Shown here piece by piece: positions 7,875 through 18,794 of a DNA stretch of 64,000 nt. This DNA comes from Nisaea nitritireducens (GTDB taxonomy: Bacteria > Pseudomonadota > Alphaproteobacteria > Thalassobaculales > Thalassobaculaceae). The notes beneath the pieces were generated by a model. The model saw only the letters and a program-made list of their open reading frames with translations. It had not been told where the DNA came from and searched no databases. Location of the stretch: the NCBI RefSeq assembly GCF_014904795.1, contig NZ_JACZFS010000036.1, positions 62,001-126,000 on the forward strand, read 5' to 3'. The number at the start of each line of letters is the position of its first letter. The stretch's first letter is position 1. A program made the position numbers and the translations under genes.

Positions 7875-8663
7875 CTATTCGGCTGCTGTCGCGAGGCCGA
7901 GACGGGCATTCAGATGGGCCCGGCAGGCATCGCCGAAGGCCTCGAAGATTTTCTTGTTCAGCCCCTCGATCGGGACCGGCCATTCCGGATGCCACTGCAC
8001 GGCCAGGGCAAAGGCCTTGGCACCCGGGACGCTGATCGCCTCGACGATACCGTCCGGCGCCACCGCTTCCACCGCCACGCCGTCGCCCGGCTGATCGATA
8101 CCCTGCGCATGCAGGGAATTCACCAGCGCGGTATTGGCCCCGGCGATCCGGGCCAGCAAACCGCCTTCGGTCATACGGATTTCATGGGCCGGGCGATATT
8201 TCCGGTCAAAGTCGACATCACGGCGCATGCGGTGGTCGAACTTGTCCTCAATATCGAAGATGCGCTGATGCAGGGTGCCGCCGAGGGCAACATTCATCTC
8301 CTGGATACCCCGGCAGATCCCGAGCACCGGAACGCCCGCCTCGATCGCCTTGCGGATCAGCGGCAGGGTAACGCCATCGCGGCGCGGATCGTGCTGGGTG
8401 CCCTCGACGCTGTCGGGGCCTTTGAAATGATGCGGCTCGATATTGGAAGGGCTGCCGGTCAGCAGCAACCCGTCGAGATGGGCCACCAGGCTATCCAGAT
8501 CCAGCGCTCCCGCTTCGAGAGCCGGGATGATCAGCGGCAGGCCACCAGTCGGCGTCGGCACGCAGGTCACGTATTTCTCGGAGACTTTCTGCGTCGAATG
8601 GTCCTCGCCCTGCAGATGACAGGCGGTAACACCGATCAGGGGCAGGCTTGGGACGGACAGCAT
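7875..8663 (-). CDS. Gamma-glutamyl-gamma-aminobutyrate hydrolase family protein (peptidase C26), 262 aa
   Basis: A class I glutamine amidotransferase-like hydrolase of the PuuD/peptidase C26 family, which cleaves gamma-glutamyl amides such as gamma-glutamyl-GABA. The nucleophile elbow is GVPVLGICRGIQEMNVALGG with the catalytic Cys in GICRG, and the catalytic His-Glu lies in VQWHPEW. I set the start at ATG 8663 (MLSVPSLPLIGVT) because a GAGGAGC ribosome site lies just upstream; the longer reading to 8777 adds non-family residues. It is divergent from the sterol-desaturase-like gene, 96 bases away. The exact substrate (putrescine pathway or other) cannot be fixed, since no puu genes are near. 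Confidence 0.88.
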   Translation of the reverse strand: MLSVPSLPLIGVTACHLQGEDHSTQKVSEKYVTCVPTPTGGLPLIIPALEAGALDLDSLVAHLDGLLLTGSPSNIEPHHFKGPDSVEGTQHDPRRDGVTLPLIRKAIEAGVPVLGICRGIQEMNVALGGTLHQRIFDIEDKFDHRMRRDVDFDRKYRPAHEIRMTEGGLLARIAGANTALVNSLHAQGIDQPGDGVAVEAVAPDGIVEAISVPGAKAFALAVQWHPEWPVPIEGLNKKIFEAFGDACRAHLNARLGLATAAE

Positions 8664-8759
8664 CAAAAGCTCCTCAACTCGTGACTGGTAACGCCCGGAT
8701 CTCCGGGCTGTGAGGGCGCGCAACTGGCGGCGCCGGAATTCGCCTGCCATATTCGCTCC

Positions 8760-9530
8760 ATGAACGACGCCACGCAACAGCTACTGCAGCATAAGGGCGT
8801 GTTGATCCTTGCATGGATTGCCCTTCTCTTCGCCGCCGAACGATGGCTCCCCGCCGCACCGCGCCGGGGCGGCTGGACCCGTGTGATCCGCAATGCCGTG
8901 CTCTGGATCATGAACAGCGCTCTCTCACCATTGATCGTGATCCCGGTTTCGCTCTGGGCCGCGAACCATGCGCTCGGTTGGCGTCCGGATTGGCTCGGAG
9001 GCGGCATCGGCCTGATCGCGGACATCCTACTCCTCGATATGCTGATCTACTGGTGGCACCGGCTGAACCACGAGATCCCGTTCCTCTGGCGCTTCCATGA
9101 AGTGCACCATCTGGACGAATTCCTCGACGTCAGCTCCGCCGTGCGTTTTCATTTCGGCGAGGTGCTGCTGAGCGCCGGAGCCCGCGCCGTAATCATCATC
9201 CTGCTCGGCATCCCCTTCACCTCGGTCATCGTCTTCGAGACCCTGGTAATCCTGTCGGCTTTGTTCCACCACTCGAACCTGAGGCTCGGCGAAAAGCTGG
9301 AAGCGGCACTGGCCCGTGTCATCGTCACCCCATCGATTCACTGGATCCATCATCACGCGATCCGGGCGGACACAGATTCGAACTATGCGACGATTTTCAG
9401 CTGGTGGGATCTTGTGTTTCGCTCACGAAGCGCGACGAAGCGGACGTTGGAGATGAAGATCGGTGTGGAAGGGCGGCATGACGAGGAGGTCCTTCCACTG
9501 ATCGTTCTGCCCTTTCGGAACAATCGCTGA
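8760..9530 (+). CDS. Sterol desaturase / fatty acid hydroxylase family protein, 256 aa
   Basis: An integral-membrane di-iron oxygenase of the fatty acid hydroxylase superfamily. The histidine clusters expected to bind two irons are present in order: HRLNH near residue 100, HEVHH near 115, FHHSN near 168 and HWIHHH near 198. Two to four hydrophobic helices precede and separate them. Full length for the family. It is transcribed away from the C26 hydrolase and converges with lolA. Family members hydroxylate or desaturate lipids or sterol-like compounds; the substrate here is not determined. Confidence 0.87.
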   Translation: MNDATQQLLQHKGVLILAWIALLFAAERWLPAAPRRGGWTRVIRNAVLWIMNSALSPLIVIPVSLWAANHALGWRPDWLGGGIGLIADILLLDMLIYWWHRLNHEIPFLWRFHEVHHLDEFLDVSSAVRFHFGEVLLSAGARAVIIILLGIPFTSVIVFETLVILSALFHHSNLRLGEKLEAALARVIVTPSIHWIHHHAIRADTDSNYATIFSWWDLVFRSRSATKRTLEMKIGVEGRHDEEVLPLIVLPFRNNR

Positions 9531-9541
9531 AGCTGGCCCGC

Positions 9542-10165
9542 CTATTTATCGACGAACGTATCGCCTTCGAAATCCCGCGGCTTGAACAGATCGTCTTTCA
9601 GGGTCATCCCGCGCCGCGTCTCCAGCAGCGCCACCTTCACCTCCACACCCTGGGCGTCGGTGATGGTCCACTGCCTGAGGGCAAGCGGCGCGTCGGAAAA
9701 CACCATCTGCACCATGCCGGCCTCGGGATCTTCCCGCATCCGCATCAGCAGACGGATGACGCCGGGATTGCGGGCGACGTCCAGCACCTCGAGATCGGTC
9801 TTGAAGTCCACCGGGTCCTCAACCAGGACCGAGAGCGGCGTGCTGCCGAGCGGGACATGGGTGGTCTGCTCCAGCTCGTTGTCCTGAAACACCAGCCAGG
9901 TGCCGTCCGAAACCAAGAGAATGGGGGACGGCGCGTCATACTCGAACCGCATCAGGCCTGGCCGCTTCAGGGAGAGAATTCCCTGCGCAGTCGCGCCTGT
10001 GCTGGCAACCTGCAGGAAGCGCGCCTGCAGGGTGGTGATGCCGTTGAAATAGGCCTCGATCTGCTTCAGCGCCTTCTTGTCGTCCGCGCTGAGCGGTGCT
10101 GCTTTCGCGGCAAGCGGGAGGGCCAGGAACAGGATGGCGGCAAAGGCGGCGATCAGCTTTTTCAT
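9542..10165 (-). CDS. lolA: Outer-membrane lipoprotein carrier protein LolA, 207 aa
   Basis: Periplasmic chaperone that moves lipoproteins from the LolCDE complex to the outer membrane. ATG 10165 (MKKLIAAFAAILFLALPLAA) opens a clear Sec signal peptide ending near AKAAP, so the upstream residues of the longer frame are untranslated. The mature part has the LolA-like pattern GITTLQARFLQV, then KRPGLMRFEYDAP and LLVSDGTWLVFQD. It lies downstream of ftsK on the same strand with a 137-base gap, an order common in alphaproteobacteria. Confidence 0.9.
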   Translation of the reverse strand: MKKLIAAFAAILFLALPLAAKAAPLSADDKKALKQIEAYFNGITTLQARFLQVASTGATAQGILSLKRPGLMRFEYDAPSPILLVSDGTWLVFQDNELEQTTHVPLGSTPLSVLVEDPVDFKTDLEVLDVARNPGVIRLLMRMREDPEAGMVQMVFSDAPLALRQWTITDAQGVEVKVALLETRRGMTLKDDLFKPRDFEGDTFVDK

Positions 10166-10302
10166 AAAACCTGAAATGGCAGGCGTTCGCCCCGCTTGCA
10201 AGCGGCAATTCCAAGGCAGAGTGCACGATCCAGTCAAACCACGCCGTCACCCCTGCCGGAGAGAGAGCCGGGATGAGGAACTTGGGTAGAGGGGAATGGT
10301 CC

Positions 10303-12753
10303 CTACTCGTCCTCGTTCGGGTTGCGCACCAGAACCTCGCGCTTGCCGACATGGTTGGCCTGGCTAACCACGCCTTCGCTTTCCATCCGCTCGATCAGCG
10401 TCGCCGCACGGTTATAGCCGATCTTCAGGTGGCGCTGGATGAAGCTGGTGGAGGCCCTGCGTTCGCGGGCGACGATGGCGATGGCCTGGTCGTAAAGCGC
10501 GTCGCCGCTGTCCGTGTTGCCGCCTGAAAGGCCCGAGAGATCGCCGAAGCCGCCGTCTCCGCCGCCCTCGCCGTCATCCTCGGTCACGCTGTCGTTATAT
10601 TCCGGCTCGCCCTGGGCGCGCAGGTGGCGAACCACGTCCTCGACTTCCTCATCGGAAACGAACGGACCGTGCACGCGGGTCACCCGGCCGCCGCCGGCCA
10701 TGTAAAGCATATCGCCCTGGCCGAGGAGCTGTTCGGCGCCCTGCTCGCCCAGAATGGTCCGGCTGTCGATCTTGGAGGTGACCTGGAAGCTGATCCGGGT
10801 GGGGAAGTTAGCCTTGATGGTGCCGGTGATGACGTCGACCGACGGACGCTGTGTGGCCATGATGACGTGGATGCCGGCGGCACGGGCCATCTGGGCCAGG
10901 CGCTGCACGGCGCCTTCGATATCCTTGCCCGCGACCAGCATCAGGTCGGCCACCTCGTCGATCACCACGACGATATAGGGTAGCGCCGTCAGGTCGAGAG
11001 GTTCTTCCTCGAACACCGGCTTGCCCGTTTCGCTATCGAAACCAGTCTGCACCCGGCGCTTCAGCACTTCGCCTTTTTTGCGAGCTTCGGCGAGGCGCGC
11101 GTTATAGCCGTCGATATTGCGCACACCGAGCTTGGACATGGCGCGGTAGCGGCTTTCCATCTCCCGCACGGTCCATTTCAGCGCCACCACCGCCTTGTTC
11201 GGATCGGTGACGACCGGCGAGAGCAAATGCGGAATGCCGTCATAAATGGAGAGTTCCAGCATCTTCGGATCGATCATGATCATCCGGCAGCTTTCCGGCG
11301 AATGCCGGTACAGCAGCGACAGGATCATGGTGTTGACCGCAACGGACTTACCGGAACCGGTGGTCCCGGCGATCAGCAGGTGAGGCATGCGGGCCAGGTC
11401 GACCACCACGGGCGTGCCGCCGATATCCTTGCCGAGCGCGATGCCCAGCTTGGCGCCGGAACGCTCATACGGGTCAGACTCGAGGATTTCGCGGAGAAAG
11501 ACCGTATCCCGGCGCGCATTCGGCAACTCGATCCCGATCACATTCCGGCCCGGCACCACGGCGACGCGGACGGACACCGCGCTCATTGAGCGGGCGATAT
11601 CGTCGGACAGACCGATGACGCGGGAGGATTTGGTGCCCGGCGCGGGCTCAAGCTCGTACAACGTGACCACCGGACCGTGCCGGATCTTGCCGATCTCACC
11701 CTTCACGCCAAAATCAGCGAGGACAGATTCCAGCATCCGGGCGTTTTCCTGCAGCGCCTGCGGCGGCGGCCCGGCCATGCCTTCAGCCGCTTCGGTCAGC
11801 AGTTCCATTGCCGGCAGCTCGTAATCGCCCGCATTACCGAGATCGAAGCTGGTCTGCTCCACCTTCGCGGGCTTTGCCGGTTTCGCCTTGCGAGGCACCG
11901 GCGCAGCATCGGGCTGGGCCTTCAGCACGGGCGCGGACGATTCAACTTCCGGCACGCGCTTCGGTTTCGCTGAAAGGCGCGGCCCCTCATCCAGTGCCTT
12001 GCCGGACAGGGACGGCTCCTTGCGGCCAACGGAATCGAAGCTCTTGCGGGCGAGGCTTGCTGTAGCTTCAAGGCCAGAGCCGAGGGCGCGGCCTCCAAGG
12101 GCACCGCCCTTTGCGCCAAACGCCGCTGCCGTGCCGACACCACGGCCCGCGCCGCGCGCCAGAGACAGCCATTCCCCCCAGGAGGCCCCGAAGGTCCAGA
12201 GCAGCAGCGAGATTGCGGCCAGACCGGAAACAAATCCGATCCAGACCGCATCCAGCGCCGCCAACAGACCGAGCGCGGAAATCTTGGTCAGGGCCAGAGT
12301 GCCGATCGCACCGCCGAGACCGGCCCGAAGCGGCCAGCTCTGCGGAACGGGCAGCACGGCAAGCGCGAGGCAGCCGGCAATCAACGCCAAAGGCAGCAGC
12401 GCGATGCGCAGGGCCACACGTTCCAACGGCCGGTGGGTCAGCAGGCGCCAGCCCCAGATGGCGAAGAGCAACACCGGCACGGCGCTCACCAGGCCAATGG
12501 TCTGCACCATGATATCGGCAACCAGAGCCCCGATCGGCCCGAGCAGGTTCGCGGCGCTGCCGGACCCGGCCGCATTCAGGGACGGGTCTCCCGGCACATA
12601 GCTCAACAGCAGCGCGGCACCAAGGCCAGCAGCCAGGATCAATGCGAGGCCGGAAAGCTCGGCGGCGCGGCGGCGCAGATAAAGGCGCACGCTCTCGGGC
12701 AGGAATCCTCCGCCCGTGGACCCGTTACCGGCAGTTTTTGTCGATGCGCCCAT
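10303..12753 (-). CDS. ftsK: DNA translocase FtsK, 816 aa
   Basis: Septal DNA pump that clears and resolves chromosome termini at division. Residues about 35-190 hold four hydrophobic segments anchoring it in the inner membrane; about 200-320 is an Ala/Pro/Lys-rich linker, short compared with E. coli. The motor follows with Walker A GTTGSGKS at 463-470 and Walker B VVVIDE at 595-600, and a C-terminal gamma winged-helix domain at about 752-812 ([20 protein letters not shown] onward) that reads KOPS-type sequences. ATG 12753 has GGAGAAGC upstream. The aminotransferase gene lies 32 bases upstream on the same strand. Confidence 0.96.
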   Translation of the reverse strand: MGASTKTAGNGSTGGGFLPESVRLYLRRRAAELSGLALILAAGLGAALLLSYVPGDPSLNAAGSGSAANLLGPIGALVADIMVQTIGLVSAVPVLLFAIWGWRLLTHRPLERVALRIALLPLALIAGCLALAVLPVPQSWPLRAGLGGAIGTLALTKISALGLLAALDAVWIGFVSGLAAISLLLWTFGASWGEWLSLARGAGRGVGTAAAFGAKGGALGGRALGSGLEATASLARKSFDSVGRKEPSLSGKALDEGPRLSAKPKRVPEVESSAPVLKAQPDAAPVPRKAKPAKPAKVEQTSFDLGNAGDYELPAMELLTEAAEGMAGPPPQALQENARMLESVLADFGVKGEIGKIRHGPVVTLYELEPAPGTKSSRVIGLSDDIARSMSAVSVRVAVVPGRNVIGIELPNARRDTVFLREILESDPYERSGAKLGIALGKDIGGTPVVVDLARMPHLLIAGTTGSGKSVAVNTMILSLLYRHSPESCRMIMIDPKMLELSIYDGIPHLLSPVVTDPNKAVVALKWTVREMESRYRAMSKLGVRNIDGYNARLAEARKKGEVLKRRVQTGFDSETGKPVFEEEPLDLTALPYIVVVIDEVADLMLVAGKDIEGAVQRLAQMARAAGIHVIMATQRPSVDVITGTIKANFPTRISFQVTSKIDSRTILGEQGAEQLLGQGDMLYMAGGGRVTRVHGPFVSDEEVEDVVRHLRAQGEPEYNDSVTEDDGEGGGDGGFGDLSGLSGGNTDSGDALYDQAIAIVARERRASTSFIQRHLKIGYNRAATLIERMESEGVVSQANHVGKREVLVRNPNEDE

Positions 12754-12785
12754 AACTTTGCTTCTCCCCCGTACCGCCAGCCGCC

Positions 12786-13976
12786 TCAGAAATAAGGCGC
12801 AATCCGGCGCAGGCCTTCCTCGGTTGTCGCCGCATCATAGACAAGGGCGATGCGGACATAGGGATCACCCGGATTGACGCCGTCGGCATCTTCACGCGCC
12901 ATCAGACCCACCGGCACGATCTTCACCGCTTGCTCGCGCCAGATCTGCTTTGTCAGGGCTTCCGCGTCGTCGGCCGGCATGCAGACAAAGAATCCGGCAT
13001 CCACTTCGTGATAGCCCTTCTTGTTGCCCAGTACCTGCGTGGCGATACGCCAGTTCTCCGCATAGTGGGCCCGGTTGGCCTCAACATGGGCCTCGTCTTT
13101 CCAGAGCGCCGTGGCGGCATGCTGGATCGGCAACGGCGTCGAGGCACTGCCGAACATGATGTATTCGCCATAGCGGCTGATCAGTTCCGGGTCGCCCGCC
13201 ATGAAGCCCGAGCGCAGACCGGGGCCGCTCGATCGTTTCGAAAGCGAATGCAAAACCACAATGTTGTGCAGGCTGTCGCCGAGCGCAGCTGCCGCCTGCA
13301 GTCCGCCCACGGGCGGGGTGCCGCGATAGATCTCTGCGTAGCATTCGTCCACCGCCAGCATGAAATCGTATTCACGCGCCAGTTCGATTGCCCGTTTCAG
13401 ATAATCGAGCGAGGCCACACGGCCTTGCGGGTTCGTCGGCGTGCAGAGGAAACAGAGCGCCGTCCGTTCCAGGATCTCCGGCGCCACATCGTCGAGCTTC
13501 GGCAGGAAGTCATTTTCCGGCGTTGCGTTCATGTAAACGGGTTCGGCCCGGCCGAGCATGGCCGCCCCGCGATAGGAGTGGTAAAGCGGGTTCGGCATCA
13601 GGATGACCGGCTGCTGCCCGTTCTTCCGCTCCGGCACGGCAAGAAAACCGAGCTGGTAGAGTGCTTCCCGAGTACCGGAGATGGACGTCACGTGACGTTC
13701 GGGATCGAGAAATCCGGACGGCAAGCCGTAGCGGCTGTCGAGCCAGCCCGTCACCGCGTCCCGGAAGGCAGGATCGCCCTTCGGCGGCGGGTATTTGTTC
13801 CAGAGATGGCCACTCGCAGCGATAGCTTCATTGACGAATGCGGGCGGCTGAATCTGCGGCTCGCCAACAGAAAGCATAATCGGGCGCATGCCCGCAGCCG
13901 GCTCAATGCCGTCCAGCATCTTGTTCAGGCGCGCAAAGGTGTAGTCGCTAAGCGGTTGAAGCGCCGGGTTTATCAT
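12786..13976 (-). CDS. PLP-dependent aminotransferase, DapC-like, 396 aa
   Basis: Fold-type I aminotransferase closest in character to the succinyldiaminopimelate aminotransferase DapC group (lysine/peptidoglycan synthesis). The N-terminus [20 protein letters not shown] and the segment SVGEPQ are typical. The PLP Schiff-base Lys sits in [16 protein letters not shown] near residue 243, and the cofactor ring-binding region reads [14 protein letters not shown] near 173-186. Full length. It precedes ftsK by 32 bases and may share its transcript. Substrate assignment is by family resemblance only. Confidence 0.85.
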   Translation of the reverse strand: MINPALQPLSDYTFARLNKMLDGIEPAAGMRPIMLSVGEPQIQPPAFVNEAIAASGHLWNKYPPPKGDPAFRDAVTGWLDSRYGLPSGFLDPERHVTSISGTREALYQLGFLAVPERKNGQQPVILMPNPLYHSYRGAAMLGRAEPVYMNATPENDFLPKLDDVAPEILERTALCFLCTPTNPQGRVASLDYLKRAIELAREYDFMLAVDECYAEIYRGTPPVGGLQAAAALGDSLHNIVVLHSLSKRSSGPGLRSGFMAGDPELISRYGEYIMFGSASTPLPIQHAATALWKDEAHVEANRAHYAENWRIATQVLGNKKGYHEVDAGFFVCMPADDAEALTKQIWREQAVKIVPVGLMAREDADGVNPGDPYVRIALVYDAATTEEGLRRIAPYF

Positions 13977-14010
13977 CGATTTTGCCCTATCCGCCCGGAT
14001 TCCCGGCGCG

Positions 14011-14056
14011 AACTATCCATCGTTAAATTCGATTCTATAATAGAAGCCGGATAGTT
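14011..14056. repeat. Spaced inverted repeat upstream of the aminotransferase
   Basis: Perfect 8-base arms AACTATCC (14011-14018) and GGATAGTT (14049-14056) with a 30-base AT-rich spacer that contains TATAAT (14036-14041, plus-strand sense). It lies 35 bases upstream of the minus-strand aminotransferase start, so it could be an operator; nothing else supports a function. Confidence 0.25.
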
Positions 14057-14134
14057 ATGGAGCAACTTTAATGCAAAACCTCACAATTTTGCGGGTTCAC
14101 GCACGATGTTTCGAAAATCACATAAAATATTGCT

Positions 14135-14172
14135 TTAAATAAAGAAAAGGCCCGGATGTTGCCATCCGGGCC
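14135..14172 (-). terminator. Rho-independent terminator of glnK-amtB
   Basis: Perfect 10-bp stem GGCCCGGATG/CATCCGGGCC with a 4-base loop (14149-14172), followed on the minus strand by a T-rich run (CTTTTCTTTATTT). It starts 24 bases after the amtB stop codon, exactly where the operon transcript should end. Confidence 0.92.
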
Positions 14173-14195
14173 CGTTCAGAAAGTTTTGTCTCGGA

Positions 14196-15524
14196 TCAGA
14201 CCCGACCGGAGCCGCCACCGAATTCCGGATAGGCCTCGAGGCCGCACTCGGAACGGTCCAGACCGAGGAATTCTTCTTCCTCGCTGGCCCGGAGACCGAT
14301 GGTCAACTTCAGGACACCCCAGACAATGGCGCTGGTGATCACGACGAAGGCGCCGATGGCGACAATACCGATGATCTGAGTCGTGAAGCTGGCGCCATCA
14401 TTGGAAAGGACAACCGCGATGGTGCCCCAGATGCCGCAGACCAGGTGAACCGGGATCGCACCGACCACGTCGTCGATCTTCAGCTTGTCGAGAAGCGGGA
14501 CGGTGACGACGACGAGGATACCGCCGATGGCACCGATCAGCACCGCAGTACCGATGCCCGGGGCAAGCGGCTCAGCGGTGATGGAGACCAGACCGCCGAG
14601 GGCACCGTTGAGCGCCATGGTCAGGTCAAGCTTCTTGTAGATGATCTGGTTCAGGATCACCGCAGCGACAACACCGGCCGCAGCGGCCATGTTGGTGTTG
14701 ACGTAGATGGTCGCGATGTCGCGAACGTCAGCAGCGGAGCCCATGGCGAGCTGGGAGCCGCCATTGAAGCCGAACCAGCCGAGCCACAGGATGAACGTGC
14801 CCAGCGTTGCCAGCGGCAGATTCGAACCCGGCATCGGGTGAACGGAACCGTCGCTGCCGAACTTACCGGTACGAGCACCGATGATGATTGCGCCGGCAAG
14901 AGCCGCCCAGCCACCAACGGAGTGCACGATCGTGGAACCGGCGAAGTCGGAGAAGCCCATTTCACTGAGCCAGCCGCCGCCCCAGGTCCAGGAACCCTGG
15001 ATCGGGTAGATGATCCCGGTCAGAAGAACCGTGAAGATCAGGAACGGGAACACTTTCACGCGCTCGGCAACCGTGCCGGACACGATGGAAGCGGTCGCAG
15101 CCACGAACACCATCTGGAAGAACCAGTCGGAGGATGCTGCATAACCTGTACCGTCGCCGGTGAAACCGTCGGCGGTGATGACGTCGTCAGCACCGGACCA
15201 GATCGCGAAGGATCCCATGAAGCCGGAGACATCCATGTACATCAGGTTGTAACCGACGAGCCAGTAGAGCAGGCCGGCGACAGAGTAGAGGGTGATGTTC
15301 TTGGCGCACTGCATGGTCGTGTTCTTGGTGCGGACAAGGCCCGCTTCGAGCATGCAGAAACCGGCCGCCATCCACATCACGAGGAACCCGTGCATCAGGA
15401 ATGACAGCGTGTTGAAGATGAAGGCCGTCTCTGGATCGACGGCCGCTGATGCGGACTTCGTCAGCGCGATCGTTACCGACGCGGTGACGGCCGTCAGAAC
15501 GGAAAAGCCGAAAAATTTTCTCAT
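14196..15524 (-). CDS. amtB: Ammonium transporter AmtB, 442 aa
   Basis: Trimeric ammonium channel of the Amt/Mep/Rh family in the inner membrane. Residues 1-28 form a cleavable signal peptide (MRKFFGFSVLTAVTASVTIA onward, ending SASAA), followed by eleven hydrophobic segments. The pore twin histidines are visible in TIVHSVGGWAALAG and AIPVHLVCGIWGT, and the family signature DFAGSTIVHSVGG is complete. The C-terminal cytoplasmic tail (ECGLEAYPEFGG) fits the region contacted by GlnK. The start at 15524 has AAGGAG upstream and lies 12 bases after the glnK stop, so both are one operon, ending at the terminator at 14149-14172. Confidence 0.97.
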   Translation of the reverse strand: MRKFFGFSVLTAVTASVTIALTKSASAAVDPETAFIFNTLSFLMHGFLVMWMAAGFCMLEAGLVRTKNTTMQCAKNITLYSVAGLLYWLVGYNLMYMDVSGFMGSFAIWSGADDVITADGFTGDGTGYAASSDWFFQMVFVAATASIVSGTVAERVKVFPFLIFTVLLTGIIYPIQGSWTWGGGWLSEMGFSDFAGSTIVHSVGGWAALAGAIIIGARTGKFGSDGSVHPMPGSNLPLATLGTFILWLGWFGFNGGSQLAMGSAADVRDIATIYVNTNMAAAAGVVAAVILNQIIYKKLDLTMALNGALGGLVSITAEPLAPGIGTAVLIGAIGGILVVVTVPLLDKLKIDDVVGAIPVHLVCGIWGTIAVVLSNDGASFTTQIIGIVAIGAFVVITSAIVWGVLKLTIGLRASEEEEFLGLDRSECGLEAYPEFGGGSGRV

Positions 15525-15536
15525 CTGATGAGCTCC

Positions 15537-16227
<691 letters not shown>

Positions 16228-17460
16228 GTGAAAGACATTCTCTGCGATGCGCTGATCGTCGGCGGTGGCTTGTCCGGCATCTCCGCAGCCTTGGCACTGG
16301 ATGCAGTCGGGCTATCGGTCACCGTGATCGACCGGGTACCCGTGGAGACGCATGTTGCAGCCGGGCATGACGGCCGGACCACCGCAATTTCCCAAAGCAG
16401 CAAGCGGATGCTGGTGCGGCTCGGTGTGTGGGATGCCCTGCCGGAAGCGCCTTGCGCAATTGACGATATCCGCGTCCGCGAAGGCGGCTCCCCGCTCTTC
16501 CTGCAGTTCGACCATGAAGATGCCGGCCCGGACCCGATGGGCTTCATCCTCGATAACGGCTCACTGAAGGCCGGCCTTTACCGCGCTGCCGCCACCCGCC
16601 CCGGTATCCGGATTGTCTCGCCGGCATCCGTTGAGCGGCTGGAGCGGAATGGCGAGGCAGCAACGGCCATTCTTGCGGACGGACGCCGCATCACCGCACA
16701 GCTCGCTGTTGCCGCAGACGGGCGCGGCTCCCCAACCCGTCGTGCGGCCGGGTTGCGCATAACCGAGCTGTCCTACGATCAGACCGCGATTACCTGCACG
16801 GTGACGCACGAGCGGCCGCACGATCATGTCGCCTTTGAACACTTCCGTCCCGCTGGCCCCTTCGCGATGCTGCCTCTGAACGACGCGGCGGACGGCACGC
16901 ACCAATCCTGTCTGGTCTGGAGCGAGCGCACAGGCGCAGCGAACGCCCTCATGGGACTCACTGACGGCGAATTCGATCTGGAAATGCAGAGAGCATTCGG
17001 AGAATCCCTCGGACGGCTTCGCGTCACAGGCAAGCGCTGGGCCTATCCGCTCGGCCTGATCCATGCCGAGCGCTATATCGACCGGCGGCTGGTACTGGTG
17101 GGGGACGCCGCTCACGGCATCCATCCGATTGCAGGCCAAGGCTTCAATCTCGGACTGCGCGATATCGCGGCGCTCGCCGACACGATCGAGGATGCGCGCC
17201 GCATCGGGCTGGATTTCGGCTCGGCGCCGGTACTGGAGAAGTATCAGCGCTGGCGGCGCTTCGATGTGATGACGATGATCGCCGCAACGGATGGATTGAA
17301 CCGCCTGTTCTCGAACGATTCAGCCGCAGTCCGGTTACTGCGCGATGCGGGCCTCGGCCTGGTGCAACGCGTCGGACCGCTGAAACGAGCCTTCATGCGC
17401 GGGGCAATGGGTACACTCGGCACCCTGCCGCGCCTGATGCAGGACCCGGCGCGGCATTAA
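16228..17460 (+). CDS. UbiH/UbiF/Coq6-family FAD-dependent hydroxylase, 410 aa
   Basis: Class A flavin monooxygenase of the ubiquinone-ring hydroxylase family. The Rossmann FAD motif ALIVGGGLSGISAALAL is at residues 8-24, the DG motif (VAADGRGSPTRRAAG) is mid-protein, and the GD motif LVGDAAHGIHPIAGQGFNLG is near residue 290. I prefer GTG 16228 (AAAGGA 9-10 bases upstream, start directly before DILCDALIVGG) over the longer frame at 16120. Such enzymes hydroxylate the aromatic ring of ubiquinone precursors at the inner membrane; which position is modified cannot be decided here because alphaproteobacterial members differ in regiospecificity. Confidence 0.88.
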   Translation: MKDILCDALIVGGGLSGISAALALDAVGLSVTVIDRVPVETHVAAGHDGRTTAISQSSKRMLVRLGVWDALPEAPCAIDDIRVREGGSPLFLQFDHEDAGPDPMGFILDNGSLKAGLYRAAATRPGIRIVSPASVERLERNGEAATAILADGRRITAQLAVAADGRGSPTRRAAGLRITELSYDQTAITCTVTHERPHDHVAFEHFRPAGPFAMLPLNDAADGTHQSCLVWSERTGAANALMGLTDGEFDLEMQRAFGESLGRLRVTGKRWAYPLGLIHAERYIDRRLVLVGDAAHGIHPIAGQGFNLGLRDIAALADTIEDARRIGLDFGSAPVLEKYQRWRRFDVMTMIAATDGLNRLFSNDSAAVRLLRDAGLGLVQRVGPLKRAFMRGAMGTLGTLPRLMQDPARH

Positions 17461-17472
17461 AATTACAGACGA

Positions 17473-17847
17473 TCAAGGCTCCCGGCTGAGACCGGCGGCT
17501 TCCAGCTCGGCGAGATAGCGTTCCCAGATCTGCTCTTTTTCAGAGCCGAGCTTGTGCAGATAGCGCCACGTATAGATCCCGGTGTCGTGCAGGTCGTCGA
17601 ACTTGATCTTCACCGCGTAATTGCCGATCGCTTCCATGCCCATGATGTTCACATGGGCGCGCCCGGCAACCAGCTTCTTCTGGGACGGCACATGGCCCTG
17701 CACTTCCGCCGACGGGCTCTCGACCCTCAGGAGTTCGGCCGGAATGGAGAAGCTTTCCCCGGTGTCGAAATCGATTTCCAGAGATTTCTCAGCTGACTGA
17801 ACACGGATTTCCGTCGGCCAGATCTCGGTCGCGAAAGACTCGGTCAT
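17473..17847 (-). CDS. DUF971 domain protein, 124 aa
   Basis: The whole protein is one DUF971 domain, the same fold as the N-terminal domain of gamma-butyrobetaine hydroxylase. Recognisable segments are [39 protein letters not shown] and the C-terminal [17 protein letters not shown] with HDTGIYTW being the most conserved part of the family. In other bacteria it is linked with iron-sulfur or Mrp/ApbC contexts; that is not seen here. The ATG overlaps the stop of the Trm112-like gene by 4 bases, so translation is coupled. Confidence 0.9.
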   Translation of the reverse strand: MTESFATEIWPTEIRVQSAEKSLEIDFDTGESFSIPAELLRVESPSAEVQGHVPSQKKLVAGRAHVNIMGMEAIGNYAVKIKFDDLHDTGIYTWRYLHKLGSEKEQIWERYLAELEAAGLSREP

Positions 17848-18116
17848 GACTTTTCCGTCCGGTTCGCCGCCAGCGCAGCCTTGCCCTCGGCCACAGGGTC
17901 GCCGTCGCCATTCAGGTGCCGGGCCTCGTCGGGCAGCATGATCGGCACACCGTCGCGGATCGGGAAGGCAAGCCCTGCCTGCTCGCTCACCAACTCGGAG
18001 CGCGCACGGTCATAGACCAGCGGTGCCTTTGTCAGCGGGCAGACCAGAATTTCCAGCAGTTTCGGATCGACTTCCCGCTCCGCGCTGCCGGCGGCCGGTT
18101 TCTCAGTGCCGTGCAT
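17844..18116 (-). CDS. Trm112/YcaR family protein, 90 aa
   Basis: Small Trm112-like protein: after an Ala/Glu-rich lead of about 15 residues it reads [20 protein letters not shown] and ends the domain with [17 protein letters not shown], the two family signatures. Only one Cys remains in the usual zinc-ribbon position, which is normal for the bacterial YcaR group. Start ATG 18116 is chosen because AAGGA lies 8 bases upstream; it then overlaps the stop of the LON-domain gene by 14 bases. The last four bases overlap the DUF971 start. Family members activate methyltransferases as partners; no partner is evident here. Confidence 0.87.
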   Translation of the reverse strand: MHGTEKPAAGSAEREVDPKLLEILVCPLTKAPLVYDRARSELVSEQAGLAFPIRDGVPIMLPDEARHLNGDGDPVAEGKAALAANRTEKS

Positions 18117-18756
18117 GGCGATCATCCTTGAGATCATCGTGAAGCGACATCTCTAGCAGGGTCAGCATCGTCTCGCCACGCTCCTGCAAAGTCGGCGCCT
18201 CAAGCAGGGCCTGCTTCTCCAGAGAGCCGAACGGACAGACCATCGCCAGCGTGGTCAGGAGCTGCCGGTCTTCCGCATTTTCAATAGAGTCCCAATCGGC
18301 CCGCATGCCATGCAGCGCAAAATAATCCTTCAGGCCGCGCATCAGACGATCCCGGTCCAGCGACAGATCGTCCCCGGCTTCAAAATCGTCCGCGAAATTG
18401 CACCAGTCCGCCACCACCCGGCGATAGCCGGAACGGCATTCCAGTTCCTGCTCGACATGGAACCGGGCTATTCCGGTCAGGGTGATCATGAAACGACCGT
18501 CCTCGGTTTCCGAAAAGGACGTGATACGGCCCACGCACCCGGTACGGTGGAGGCTGGCATCACCCTCCTCCTGCGGCTGGATCATGCCAATCAGCCGATC
18601 AGTGCGGAGGGCATCCTGGGTCATCGCCAGATAGCGCGGCTCGAAAATATTGAGGGGCAGCTTGCCGCCCGGCAGCAACAGGACACCCGGCAACGGGAAG
18701 ACCGGAATACAGGCAGGCATGTCCTCTAGGCCGGGAGCAAAGGGATTGCGTGTCAT
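18103..18756 (-). CDS. LON peptidase substrate-binding domain protein, 217 aa
   Basis: A stand-alone LON N-terminal (substrate-binding) domain without ATPase or protease domains. The opening [20 protein letters not shown] followed by [10 protein letters not shown] is the family signature, and [20 protein letters not shown] is the second conserved strand region. Start at ATG 18756 is backed by an AGGAGG about 11 bases upstream. It lies between cnoX and the Trm112-like gene on one transcript. Its role in bacteria is not established; binding of unfolded or damaged protein is a plausible inference given the CnoX neighbour. Confidence 0.9.
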   Translation of the reverse strand: MTRNPFAPGLEDMPACIPVFPLPGVLLLPGGKLPLNIFEPRYLAMTQDALRTDRLIGMIQPQEEGDASLHRTGCVGRITSFSETEDGRFMITLTGIARFHVEQELECRSGYRRVVADWCNFADDFEAGDDLSLDRDRLMRGLKDYFALHGMRADWDSIENAEDRQLLTTLAMVCPFGSLEKQALLEAPTLQERGETMLTLLEMSLHDDLKDDRHARH

Positions 18757-18794
18757 GGATTCCGGTGCCTCCTTTCCGATAGATCTATGTGAAT